In this document: positions 7,912-15,951 of the stretch, one piece after another
Layout: every line of letters begins with the position of its first letter
Numbering within the stretch: position 1 is the first letter of the stretch
DNA from: Candidatus Gastranaerophilales bacterium
GTDB lineage: Bacteria > Cyanobacteriota > Vampirovibrionia > Gastranaerophilales > Gastranaerophilaceae
Reading direction: 5' to 3'
Assembly: GCA_947624645.1 (NCBI GenBank)
Contig: CANQLG010000003.1
Span: 1-64,000, forward strand
DNA: 64,000 nt
Position numbers and translations under genes: made by a program
The notes under the pieces: model-generated
What the model was told of the DNA's origin: nothing
Database searches by the model: none
The model's input: the letters and a program-made list of their open reading frames with translations, nothing else

Positions 7912-9342
7912 TTATATAAGACGTTTGGCATAACTGCCACCAACCTCATACAAAGTGGTATTTTGGCGTATAAAGTTATTAAATTCTTTAATTTTATCGG
8001 GTGTGAGCGCTTCATCTTTTTCATAATCGGGGCAGACAGATTCAAAAGCAACAAGCATTCCTTTTGAGTTTTCTGTCAGTTTATTGAAAAATTTAAGCAT
8101 ATTTTCTTGTACAACTTGTTTTGAACCGTTAAAATAATGGGAAAAATAATATGGGTTAGATATTGCCATAACCGGTCGTTGAGATTCTTTACTAAAACAT
8201 TCAATCATTTCATCATATAATTTTTCATCAGAGGAAACTACTTTGCCCTGAACGGGGTCAAAATGGGTTGAATATTCATCAAATACTTCTTTAATACTTT
8301 TGTTTACATCACTGTTTTTAATAATATCAGAGCCTAAAGCGGAATGTGTTTTTTCATCGGAGCCCAGATATACTTTATCCAATTCACTTAATATTTCTTC
8401 GGCTTCGGACAAAATGTCTTCAGGCACCATTGATATACCTCTGATAGCTGTGTCGCCTTTGGTTTCGGCATATTCTCTGGCTCTCCAGTACAAATTGGAA
8501 ACGGTAAACCCTTTTTTGTATTTAATTTTGTTTTGCTTTGCAAATTCGATAACGTTATATGCAAATTCAGGATACAAAGCATTAACTTTTTTTATGAAAT
8601 CAATAATCATTGTTTTTCGTTTTTGTATTGTAGATTCAACAAAATCAATAACGTTAGGCGAGAACGGATTGATTCCGTATAATAGCATATCGCTGTTTTC
8701 GTAACCCAGCATGGAATTGGGAGCCTCATGGGCAAATGATAATTTTATTCCGGGAATGAATTTAACATTTTGGAATTTTTTTGGTTGAGAGGCAATAATT
8801 CTTACGGCGTGCTGCACACCTTCAATTGAGTCTTTATCCGTAAGAGCAAAAATAAAGGGTTTTCCCGTTTCTTTACTGTATTTATCGGCATATTGGGCAA
8901 CACTATCCAATAAATCAATTACATTTTCTTTCCCGTCCGAAAAACTTGTTTGATAATCTAAATCAGCGCAATAAATCCCTGATGCCAAGTTTTTATTTGA
9001 ATATATATAACTGTCTGCTGTCATAGAAGGCAAAATCTGCATAAATTCTCCCGAACTCATAAGACTTGACAGATTTGAAGCCGGGTAATTACAATCCATT
9101 ACTTTATTTAAACCTTCTGCAACTTCGGCAGCATATGGAGTAGGTATTTCATAATTTGATAAATCGGCAATATTATTTTTGTTTGATTTAAATATACGTT
9201 TTAATAGTCCTTTAAAGGCTAAAGGCTGGGCGGAGGAAACAAAGCAGTCAGATGAATTTTGTTTTTTTATAAAGCTAAAATTCTTTGTCTGCTTAGGATA
9301 TGATGAATTAATATGTATATGCGGTTGAATTTTTATTTCCAT
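7912..9342 (-). CDS. degenerate PHP-domain protein (metal ligands lost), N-terminally tagged
   Basis: A 476-residue protein built like the TrpH/YciV-type PHP phosphoesterases, but with the metal-binding positions changed. The first motif, normally D-L-H-x-H-S-x-x-S-D-G, reads D-L-D-Y-Q-T-S-F-S-D-G (127-137). The second, normally T-D-H-D-S-x-x-G, reads T-D-K-D-S-I-E-G (168-175). The third, normally P-G-I-E, reads P-G-I-K (197-200). The C-terminal G-G-S-D-F-H equivalent reads G-G-S-Y-A-K. Residues 1-50 form a low-complexity leader ending L-A-F-K-G, a motif shared with other proteins here. The fold is probably kept and metal catalysis lost; a scaffold or binding role is inference. It converges on the TPR gene with a 7-base gap. 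Confidence 0.8.
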   Translation of the reverse strand: MEIKIQPHIHINSSYPKQTKNFSFIKKQNSSDCFVSSAQPLAFKGLLKRIFKSNKNNIADLSNYEIPTPYAAEVAEGLNKVMDCNYPASNLSSLMSSGEFMQILPSMTADSYIYSNKNLASGIYCADLDYQTSFSDGKENVIDLLDSVAQYADKYSKETGKPFIFALTDKDSIEGVQHAVRIIASQPKKFQNVKFIPGIKLSFAHEAPNSMLGYENSDMLLYGINPFSPNVIDFVESTIQKRKTMIIDFIKKVNALYPEFAYNVIEFAKQNKIKYKKGFTVSNLYWRAREYAETKGDTAIRGISMVPEDILSEAEEILSELDKVYLGSDEKTHSALGSDIIKNSDVNKSIKEVFDEYSTHFDPVQGKVVSSDEKLYDEMIECFSKESQRPVMAISNPYYFSHYFNGSKQVVQENMLKFFNKLTENSKGMLVAFESVCPDYEKDEALTPDKIKEFNNFIRQNTTLYEVGGSYAKRLI

Positions 9343-9357
9343 TAATTAAGTATTCCT

Positions 9358-9645
9358 TTAGTGATTTTTTTTAATATTACCGCTAACTAATAAAACTGCG
9401 GCGCATGCTGCAATGTATTTAAGTAGTGGAATAAACTTTTTGTTTTTTGATTTTTTATTTTGTAAATACAAGGAATATCTTGCACCTTTTCTTATGTCAT
9501 CATTTATTTTGAGCTGTGCTTCCAAATTATATTTTGGCAGCACTGATGCGGGATGAACCAATCTTGAATCAGTATTGGTTTTAAGCTTTTTGGCTGCTGC
9601 AATGTTATTTACGGCGCTTACTTGGGAATTTATATTATTGGACAT
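9358..9645 (-). CDS. small membrane-anchored hypothetical protein
   Basis: A 95-residue protein with a hydrophilic N-terminal two thirds and one hydrophobic segment near the C-terminus (about residues 73-90), flanked by lysines, so probably tail-anchored. The start was chosen at the internal ATG with AAAGG eight bases upstream; a longer frame begins 21 bases earlier. It lies 15 bases upstream of the degenerate PHP gene on the same strand, so the two are probably cotranscribed and may work together. No homologue recognised. Confidence 0.65.
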   Translation of the reverse strand: MSNNINSQVSAVNNIAAAKKLKTNTDSRLVHPASVLPKYNLEAQLKINDDIRKGARYSLYLQNKKSKNKKFIPLLKYIAACAAVLLVSGNIKKNH

Positions 9646-9841
9646 GATATATACCTTTAGCGACATTTATAAGTCAGATAAAAATATATTTTGTTAAAAT
9701 ACGGAGCTGATTTTTTAAAAAAGTTACATTTATTAATAAATAAGATGTAAACTTTTGTTAAAAGGAATGTATAATAAAAGCAAGAAAAAGTCTTTATAAG
9801 CATTAATACAATATAATTTTCTGCATGAGAAGGAGCTAAAA

Positions 9842-12800
9842 GTGAACGTTCAAAAAGGTAATTTAAACCCCCAAAGAGTATCATTTTCAGGTCATAAAAA
9901 GACAATAGACAAGACAGGATATGAGAAACATAATTTCTTCTATTTGTATGATCCTGCAAAATATAGCTGTGAGGTTGAATTATATAATATCAAAAAAGAT
10001 AAAAACGGGAATTATAACATAGCGGAAAAGGGAGCTCCCGCAGCAAAACTGGATATGATTGACGGCGGTATAAGCCAAGATATGTCGGAAATATATGAAA
10101 TAGATTCAACAGAAGGTTTTGCATACAGATTTAAGTTAACGGATAAACAAACAAAAGAGGTTTCGTATGCATACGATAACGGTTCCGTTATAGGTATATT
10201 TGATGATAAAAATACGGATAATAAGTACAATGTAGTACTAAGTAATCGTGCAATAATTAATAAAAACGGCCCGATGCAATTAATAATGCCGGATGAATAT
10301 TATCCCGGTATTGAAAAAAACGGGAATAAGCCTCGATATAATGAAAGTTTGAGAGCGAAAGCATTATCAAGTGTGAGAACTCATGCCAATAAATTGGGCG
10401 GTAATTTTTACGGAATAATAGCAAGGCTGCCGCAAATCCAAAAAGAGGGAATAACAAGAATTGTAGGTACGCCGTACACAAAAGATTTAATATCTTCACA
10501 TAAATATTGGACGGAAAATGCCTATCAGGTATCGCCTGATTTAGGCTCGGAAGAAGATTTTAAAATACTTCAGCAGGAATTATTTAAAAACGGAATAAAT
10601 TGGATATCGGATGCAGCACTTGTAAATGAGGGCTTTGGCGGTATTCATTTGTCGGAATTACTGCGTAAGGGTTCTGATTCGGTATCAAAAAATATGTTCA
10701 GAGCTGAAGAAAGAATAGCTTTAGGAATATTACCCGATAACTCCAAAAATACAAGTATGAAAATAATTAATGCTCCTTATAAAATAAATGATGCGGGAAA
10801 CATTGAAAAAAACGATAAAGGCTATAATCCTGCAAAGCCTACATATATACAATTTTATGATAAAAGACTTGCAAGTAAAGAACAGATAGAATCGGATTCT
10901 CCGATAAGAGGAACCACATACGATAACAAAAATACAGACAATATATATGAAATAACAAAACATGATGATGCCGTATATCCTTTTCCGATAGAAGTAAGTC
11001 CGGTTGAGCTGGAAAGAAACATAAAAAGGGTTTTTGATTCAAAGAAGAAAATCGATTTATCGGATATAGACACAATAAAAAGCCTTACTGATTTTTCTAC
11101 ATTCAGCGTTGTAAATAAAAGCAATGCAAGCGGATTAGAAGTATGGGACGGGAATGTAGATATAGCAAAATTAAATTTTTATAGAAGTGCAAAAGATGAT
11201 TCAAGATTTATCAATATGCCGTTAGCGCAAAGACAAGAAGCAATAGCTGACTTTGATAGAGGTGCATTGGCAGTTCGAGATTATGCAATAAATTCAGGTA
11301 AATATTGGACAAAATTAGCAGATGATGCTCAGTTTGAATATGTATCAACCTCACTGGCACATACTGCTTCTAATGCTCATGAATATATGGAAGCAATTAA
11401 AAAAATGGCAACAAACGGCTTAATGCCTCCAAGCGTTCTTGATAATATTGATGAAGAAGTCATACAAAATGTATTGGATGGAGATTATAATTTAAAAAGA
11501 CTTGATGAATGGGATATGCGCTCTGAAATCAATCCCGATGGGTACGGAAATGAATATACTCTTGATGATTATATTTTAAGACAAACTATGGATGTGCCGT
11601 TGGAAACAATGCCGTTTGCAACAAATTTATTGGGAGTTTTAACTTCACCGTATATTGCAAAAAAAGCTAATACTGAAGAGGAACTCGGTGTATCAAGATA
11701 TGATATTATGAAAGCAGGGAATCCTAATTTACCGGATAAATATTCTAATGTTTATTCTCAAGTTGAAGAAATTTATTTAAAAAATATAGTTCCCGTTATT
11801 AAGTCAATAGTAAAAGATATTCCGGGAATTGAAGAAGATGGGGAAATAAGCGATTATGGCAAGTATGTTATATCGGAAATTACGCCCGAGATAACAAAAT
11901 ATATATTTGTAAAAGCATTAAATCCGAGAGCAAAAATTTCAATTGACAGTGATTATCATATAGATTTTTCAAAAGCCGATCCTGAAGAGATAACAATGCA
12001 ATCAATCGGGATTCCATACAGCGGAAAAACCTCCGAACAAGAAGCTCAAATATTGGTAAATGTTTTAAAATCGGGAATAAAAAATGTTCTATACTCAAAT
12101 GATATTGCTGATATTAAAGAAAAAATGTCAGAAAGATTCAGATATCGCAGTTTAAATGATTTTAAAGTTGCAGAAATGATAATCGACAGAACCGAATCAG
12201 GACTCGGGTGGAGAATAGATGCAGCAAAAGATATATCGGCAATAGATGCCGTTCGTTCCGACGCCGATAGTATGACTCAGGCGTGGAAAAATGTTATTGA
12301 TTTTTGGAAATCATATAATCAGGCAGTATTGACCGTAAATCCTCATGCATATACGACTGCCGAAATTACCGATTTATATGATTTATTCAAAGATAATAAG
12401 AGCAATATGTTTGAAAATGACGGAGATGCAGAAAGAAAGTTTATTCAAGAAACAGGTATTACGGCTGTTGCAAATTATAATTACTTTTTCTCGCTATTAC
12501 CTGACTTATTTGCAAATGCATCGTTTGAAAACGGTACGCCAAGTTGGATGTCGGCTCAAGAGATAAACAAAGAATTAAGAAACAAACTGGATGAGGGCTG
12601 GTGCCATGATGAAAGAGTAAATCCGGGATTCTTATTTCAAAGTCCCGAAGATGGAGTTGCCAATTCCTATACTTTTGTCGGAAACCATGATAAACCTCGT
12701 GCACTTCATTGCTTGGCACTTGATATGAATTTATTTAATTCTGATTTTTCAAGTGAAGACCATAAAACAAGAGCTGCAAAATGTTTAATGAAAAATAAAT

Positions 12801-13813
12801 CAAATATTGATTATGATAAAGTTAATCCGATGGCAATAGCAATGGGCGAAAGATTAAATATTGCTTTTGATGAATTGCTAAAGGATAAAGAATTAAAATC
12901 CGAGATAAAAACAGCTGTAAGCCAATTGTCATCGGGAACATTTAAAGGGAAAAATTTTGATGCCGCTGCCTTTGGTACACGTCCGTTTGAAGTGGCAATA
13001 AAAAGTGTATTGGATCAGGCAGAATACAACAGCGGCAATAAAATTAATAACAGGGATGAGCTTGAAGCAAAAGTTCTTGAATCTGTATTAACTCCTGCTT
13101 TTGACAGATTTTATTCAATATATAAATTGTTGATAACACTGCCGGGAAGCCCTACCGATTTTGCGGGCGATAGAGTTGGAGCCAGCGGTTATGAAACAAA
13201 AGCTAAAAATTATCATCAACAAAACAGAAATGTTATCCGTTGGGAATGGTTGAATGATTCTCAAGATAACAGATATAAATTTGTAAGAGAATTTTATGAA
13301 AAAATGAATGAAATTGCAAATTTAAGGCATCAAGAAAGTTTAAGTGCCTTAAATGACGGAGCAACGGTTACATTGCCTATCATCAAAATTTCAAAAGATA
13401 AGGACGGCAAAACTCAAGTCAATACTAATGATAATATTCAGGCAATGCTCAGATATAATGATTCAGGCTCTGTTGTATTATCATTGCATGATTTGTCGGG
13501 AGCAAGCTCTCCATATACATCTACAATGGATAGAAAAGAAACTAAAACAGGTACTTTAGCAGACAGTCCGGATAACAGAATTGTTTTATCTTCAGAATAT
13601 ATAAATGCAAAACAAGGATTAAAACATGGAATGGCTGTCGGTACAAGATTCAAAAATATAAGAACTTCCGATAATTCTGTATATAAAATTGCTAAAATGG
13701 TTAAAAACGGTAAGGAATATTACTATTTAAAACGAGAAACTGCACAAGGCAGAGAAATTCCGATAACAATTAAACCGGAAGATTTAAATACGCTGATTTT
13801 ATATAGAGAATAG
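9842..13813 (+). CDS. very large GH13-like (alpha-amylase superfamily) protein, N-terminally tagged
   Basis: A 1323-residue protein. A beta-sandwich-like N-terminal region is followed by a GH13 barrel: region I near residue 256 (S-D-A-A-L-V-N-E), region II G-W-R-I-D-A-A-K with nucleophile D793, region III T-A-E-I-T with acid/base E841, and region IV G-N-H-D with D950. The downstream G-S-P-T-D-F-A-G-D-R and Y-H-Q-Q-N-R also fit the family. All three catalytic carboxylates are present. About 530 residues separate regions I and II, far more than usual, so domain B is greatly enlarged, as in some trehalose-forming members. No signal peptide: the N-terminus is M-N-V-Q followed by R-V-S-F-S-G at 12-17. 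A GTG start with AAGGAG seven bases before it is clear. Substrate unknown. Confidence 0.85.
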   Translation: MNVQKGNLNPQRVSFSGHKKTIDKTGYEKHNFFYLYDPAKYSCEVELYNIKKDKNGNYNIAEKGAPAAKLDMIDGGISQDMSEIYEIDSTEGFAYRFKLTDKQTKEVSYAYDNGSVIGIFDDKNTDNKYNVVLSNRAIINKNGPMQLIMPDEYYPGIEKNGNKPRYNESLRAKALSSVRTHANKLGGNFYGIIARLPQIQKEGITRIVGTPYTKDLISSHKYWTENAYQVSPDLGSEEDFKILQQELFKNGINWISDAALVNEGFGGIHLSELLRKGSDSVSKNMFRAEERIALGILPDNSKNTSMKIINAPYKINDAGNIEKNDKGYNPAKPTYIQFYDKRLASKEQIESDSPIRGTTYDNKNTDNIYEITKHDDAVYPFPIEVSPVELERNIKRVFDSKKKIDLSDIDTIKSLTDFSTFSVVNKSNASGLEVWDGNVDIAKLNFYRSAKDDSRFINMPLAQRQEAIADFDRGALAVRDYAINSGKYWTKLADDAQFEYVSTSLAHTASNAHEYMEAIKKMATNGLMPPSVLDNIDEEVIQNVLDGDYNLKRLDEWDMRSEINPDGYGNEYTLDDYILRQTMDVPLETMPFATNLLGVLTSPYIAKKANTEEELGVSRYDIMKAGNPNLPDKYSNVYSQVEEIYLKNIVPVIKSIVKDIPGIEEDGEISDYGKYVISEITPEITKYIFVKALNPRAKISIDSDYHIDFSKADPEEITMQSIGIPYSGKTSEQEAQILVNVLKSGIKNVLYSNDIADIKEKMSERFRYRSLNDFKVAEMIIDRTESGLGWRIDAAKDISAIDAVRSDADSMTQAWKNVIDFWKSYNQAVLTVNPHAYTTAEITDLYDLFKDNKSNMFENDGDAERKFIQETGITAVANYNYFFSLLPDLFANASFENGTPSWMSAQEINKELRNKLDEGWCHDERVNPGFLFQSPEDGVANSYTFVGNHDKPRALHCLALDMNLFNSDFSSEDHKTRAAKCLMKNKSNIDYDKVNPMAIAMGERLNIAFDELLKDKELKSEIKTAVSQLSSGTFKGKNFDAAAFGTRPFEVAIKSVLDQAEYNSGNKINNRDELEAKVLESVLTPAFDRFYSIYKLLITLPGSPTDFAGDRVGASGYETKAKNYHQQNRNVIRWEWLNDSQDNRYKFVREFYEKMNEIANLRHQESLSALNDGATVTLPIIKISKDKDGKTQVNTNDNIQAMLRYNDSGSVVLSLHDLSGASSPYTSTMDRKETKTGTLADSPDNRIVLSSEYINAKQGLKHGMAVGTRFKNIRTSDNSVYKIAKMVKNGKEYYYLKRETAQGREIPITIKPEDLNTLILYRE

Positions 13814-13820
13814 AATAAAT

Positions 13821-13864
13821 AAAAAATTCCTTTTTGTAGTAAGATAAAAAAAAAGGAATTTTTT
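13821..13864 (+). terminator. 15-bp hairpin before cysS, overlapping its ribosome-binding site
   Basis: AAAAAATTCCTTTTT (13821-13835) pairs perfectly with AAAAAGGAATTTTTT (13850-13864) around a 14-base loop, ending in a T-run. It can end transcription of the GH13-like gene. The only Shine-Dalgarno-like sequence for cysS (AAGGAA) is inside the 3' arm, so read-through RNA would hide it. Confidence 0.65.
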
Positions 13865-13867
13865 ATT

Positions 13868-15307
13868 ATGAAATTGTTTAATACTTATTCAAATTTATTG
13901 GAAGAATTTAAACCGATAAAAGATAATAAAGTAAGTATGTACGTGTGCGGACCTACCGTATATGATTATCCTCATTTGGGACACGCCAGATGCTATATTA
14001 CATGGGATATGTTATACAGATATTTAAAGTTTTTGGGATATGATGTTACATATTGCCGTAATATTACTGATGTTGACGATAAAATCCTTAAAAAGGCACG
14101 GGAAGAAAAAACTACCGCAGAAGTTATTTCAAGAAGATATTATGAAATTTTCTCAGAATCAATGAAAAAATTGAACGTATTAAAACCTGATATTGAGCCG
14201 TTTGCGACAAAAACATTGGGAGAAATGATTTCAATAATAAAAGATTTAATCAACAAAGGCTATGCCTATGAAGTTCAAGGTGATGTGTATTTTAGAGTAA
14301 AGAAATTTAAAGAATACGGGAAATTGAGCAAACAGCCGATAGAAGATTTAATAGCAGGCGCCAGAGTAGAAGCATCAGATATAAAAGAGGATGTATTGGA
14401 TTTTGCATTATGGAAAAAAGATGAAGAATTCGGCTATCCGTCGCCTTGGAGTAAAGGCAGACCGGGCTGGCATATAGAATGCAGTGCAATGTCAAGGAAA
14501 CATTTAGGTATAACAATAGATATTCACGCAGGCGGAGCTGATTTAATCTTTCCTCATCACGAAAATGAGATAGCACAATCCGAATGTGCCAACGGCTGTA
14601 AATTTGTTAATTATTGGCTGCATAACGGATTTGTAACCATAAATAAAGAAAAAATGTCAAAATCACTAAAGAATTTTGTCACAATAGATGATATGCTTGC
14701 TCAATATGATGCAAATACAATAAGGTTATTTATATTGACAAATCATTACAGAATGCCTGTTGAATTTTCATCAGAGGCGCTTGATGGCGCAAAATCAGGT
14801 TGGAAACGTATTCAAACTTCACTAAACGAAGCTTTAAGATTCATAGGCAAAGACAACTTTGTTGATGTTATTGATACTGATGAAATCAAACAGTTTAAAG
14901 AAGCAATGGACGATGACTTAAATACCTCAAAAGCAATAGCCGTAATTTTTGAAACAGTTACCAATTTAAACAAATCCGTAAGTGAAAAAAATACGGAAGC
15001 TACAAAAAAATATGCTTCAATTGTATCATTATTGACCGGTGTTATCGGATTTAAAATTGAAAAAGAAAAGCTTTCGGAAAATGAACTCCAAAAAAGGCTT
15101 GATACAATATTATCAGGATTAGACTTTTTAACCGATGAAGATAAGCAATTAAAAGGTTATATGCTGATTGACAAAATTATTGAGTACCGTAATAAGGCAA
15201 GAAAAGAAAAAAATTGGGAGTTATCAGATAAGGTAAGAAATTTATTTGATTCTGTTTCAATAGTATTAAAAGATACAAAAGATTCAACGGTATGGGAGGA
15301 AAAATAA
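13868..15307 (+). CDS. cysS: cysteinyl-tRNA synthetase
   Basis: A 479-residue class I synthetase charging tRNA(Cys). The HIGH-type motif appears as Y-D-Y-P-H-L-G-H-A-R (about residues 34-43) after the zinc-binding cysteine of V-C-G-P-T. The KMSKS loop is E-K-M-S-K-S-L-K-N-F (about 263-272). Family marks I-D-I-H-A-G-G-A-D-L and F-P-H-H-E-N-E are present, the latter containing catalytic-site histidines. The anticodon-binding C-terminus is full length. A strong hairpin lies over the leader, so translation or read-through may be controlled. A bidirectional terminator follows the gene. Confidence 0.97.
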   Translation: MKLFNTYSNLLEEFKPIKDNKVSMYVCGPTVYDYPHLGHARCYITWDMLYRYLKFLGYDVTYCRNITDVDDKILKKAREEKTTAEVISRRYYEIFSESMKKLNVLKPDIEPFATKTLGEMISIIKDLINKGYAYEVQGDVYFRVKKFKEYGKLSKQPIEDLIAGARVEASDIKEDVLDFALWKKDEEFGYPSPWSKGRPGWHIECSAMSRKHLGITIDIHAGGADLIFPHHENEIAQSECANGCKFVNYWLHNGFVTINKEKMSKSLKNFVTIDDMLAQYDANTIRLFILTNHYRMPVEFSSEALDGAKSGWKRIQTSLNEALRFIGKDNFVDVIDTDEIKQFKEAMDDDLNTSKAIAVIFETVTNLNKSVSEKNTEATKKYASIVSLLTGVIGFKIEKEKLSENELQKRLDTILSGLDFLTDEDKQLKGYMLIDKIIEYRNKARKEKNWELSDKVRNLFDSVSIVLKDTKDSTVWEEK

Positions 15308-15374
15308 ACCGGGAACTTTTATATATACACGACTGTCTTAGTTAAAGGAAGAGGTAGTTGGTAAGTATAAATAC

Positions 15375-15405
15375 AAAAGAACACGACTTATAGTCGTGTT
15401 CTTTT
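15375..15405. terminator. bidirectional intrinsic terminator
   Basis: AAAAGAACACGACT (15375-15388) pairs with AGTCGTGTTCTTTT (15392-15405), a perfect 14-bp stem with a 3-base loop, A-run on one side and T-run on the other. It sits between cysS and the convergent small membrane protein gene and can serve both. Confidence 0.85.
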
Positions 15406-15423
15406 AAAACAAACAATTTTAAA

Positions 15424-15519
15424 TTAGTGTGCTTCGCTGCGTTTTTCAAACATAGAGGGTAGTGCAATAAGCAAGAAGTACATTAAAGCTCCGAATAATA
15501 ATAAGTAAAGACCATCCAT
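15424..15519 (-). CDS. 31-residue single-pass membrane microprotein
   Basis: A short frame encodes M-D-G-L-Y-L-L-L-F-G-A-L-M, then a continuous hydrophobic segment, P-S-M-F-E-K-R and a hydrophilic tail ending E-A-H. AAGGA lies nine bases before this ATG; an alternative ATG two codons earlier is too close to that site. The gene is isolated and ends just before a bidirectional terminator, which supports real expression. Size and layout resemble small transporter or oxidase subunits (for example KdpF-like or CydX-like), but no kdp or cyd genes are nearby, so the partner is unknown. Confidence 0.6.
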   Translation of the reverse strand: MDGLYLLLFGALMYFLLIALPSMFEKRSEAH

Positions 15520-15609
15520 AACCATACATCCTTATTTAAATAACCACACACTTATTATATTCCCCAAATTACTTTTTCTTAAACATTACGCTATAATGTT
15601 GAGGTAGAT

Positions 15610-15951
15610 ATGGATAAATCAATAATAAAAAAATTACTTTCGGGATTATGCTGCAATGTATGTAAACATGATTTTGATGAGGAATCAATAATTATAAAAC
15701 GTGCTGAAAAAAATCTTATGGTGATACAAATAGTATGCCCCGAATGCGGAAAAAGTTTCGGAATAGCATTATTGGGAATCGGTTCTGTTGCTTTGAAAGA
15801 TAAAGATAGTGAAACAGCACTTGAAATACAGCCCACTCCGATGCCGATAACATACGATGATGTTTTGGATGCTCATAAGTTTATAGACAAACTTGAAAAA
15901 GACTGGTCTAAATATATTCCCGATGAATTTAAGAATATCAAAAATAATTAA
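15610..15951 (+). CDS. zinc ribbon hypothetical protein
   Basis: A 113-residue soluble protein with two C-x-x-C knuckles, C15-N-V-C18 and C43-P-E-C46, forming a zinc ribbon in the first half. The rest is acidic and helical, ending in an asparagine/lysine-rich tail. GAGG lies six bases before the ATG. It is convergent with the SpoIID gene, and the stop codons of the two share the same TTAA. No function can be assigned; DNA, RNA or protein binding are all possible. Confidence 0.75.
   Translation: MDKSIIKKLLSGLCCNVCKHDFDEESIIIKRAEKNLMVIQIVCPECGKSFGIALLGIGSVALKDKDSETALEIQPTPMPITYDDVLDAHKFIDKLEKDWSKYIPDEFKNIKNN

Noticed and set aside
8300-8704. 134-codon open frame antisense to the degenerate PHP gene
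   Set aside because: It is a shadow frame; codon pattern and protein motifs clearly favour the opposite strand.
15592-15597. TATAAT just before the zinc ribbon gene as its promoter
   Set aside because: The start it implies (about 15604) would cut off the GAGG ribosome-binding site at 15600-15604, and there is no -35 match, so I left it out as a feature.
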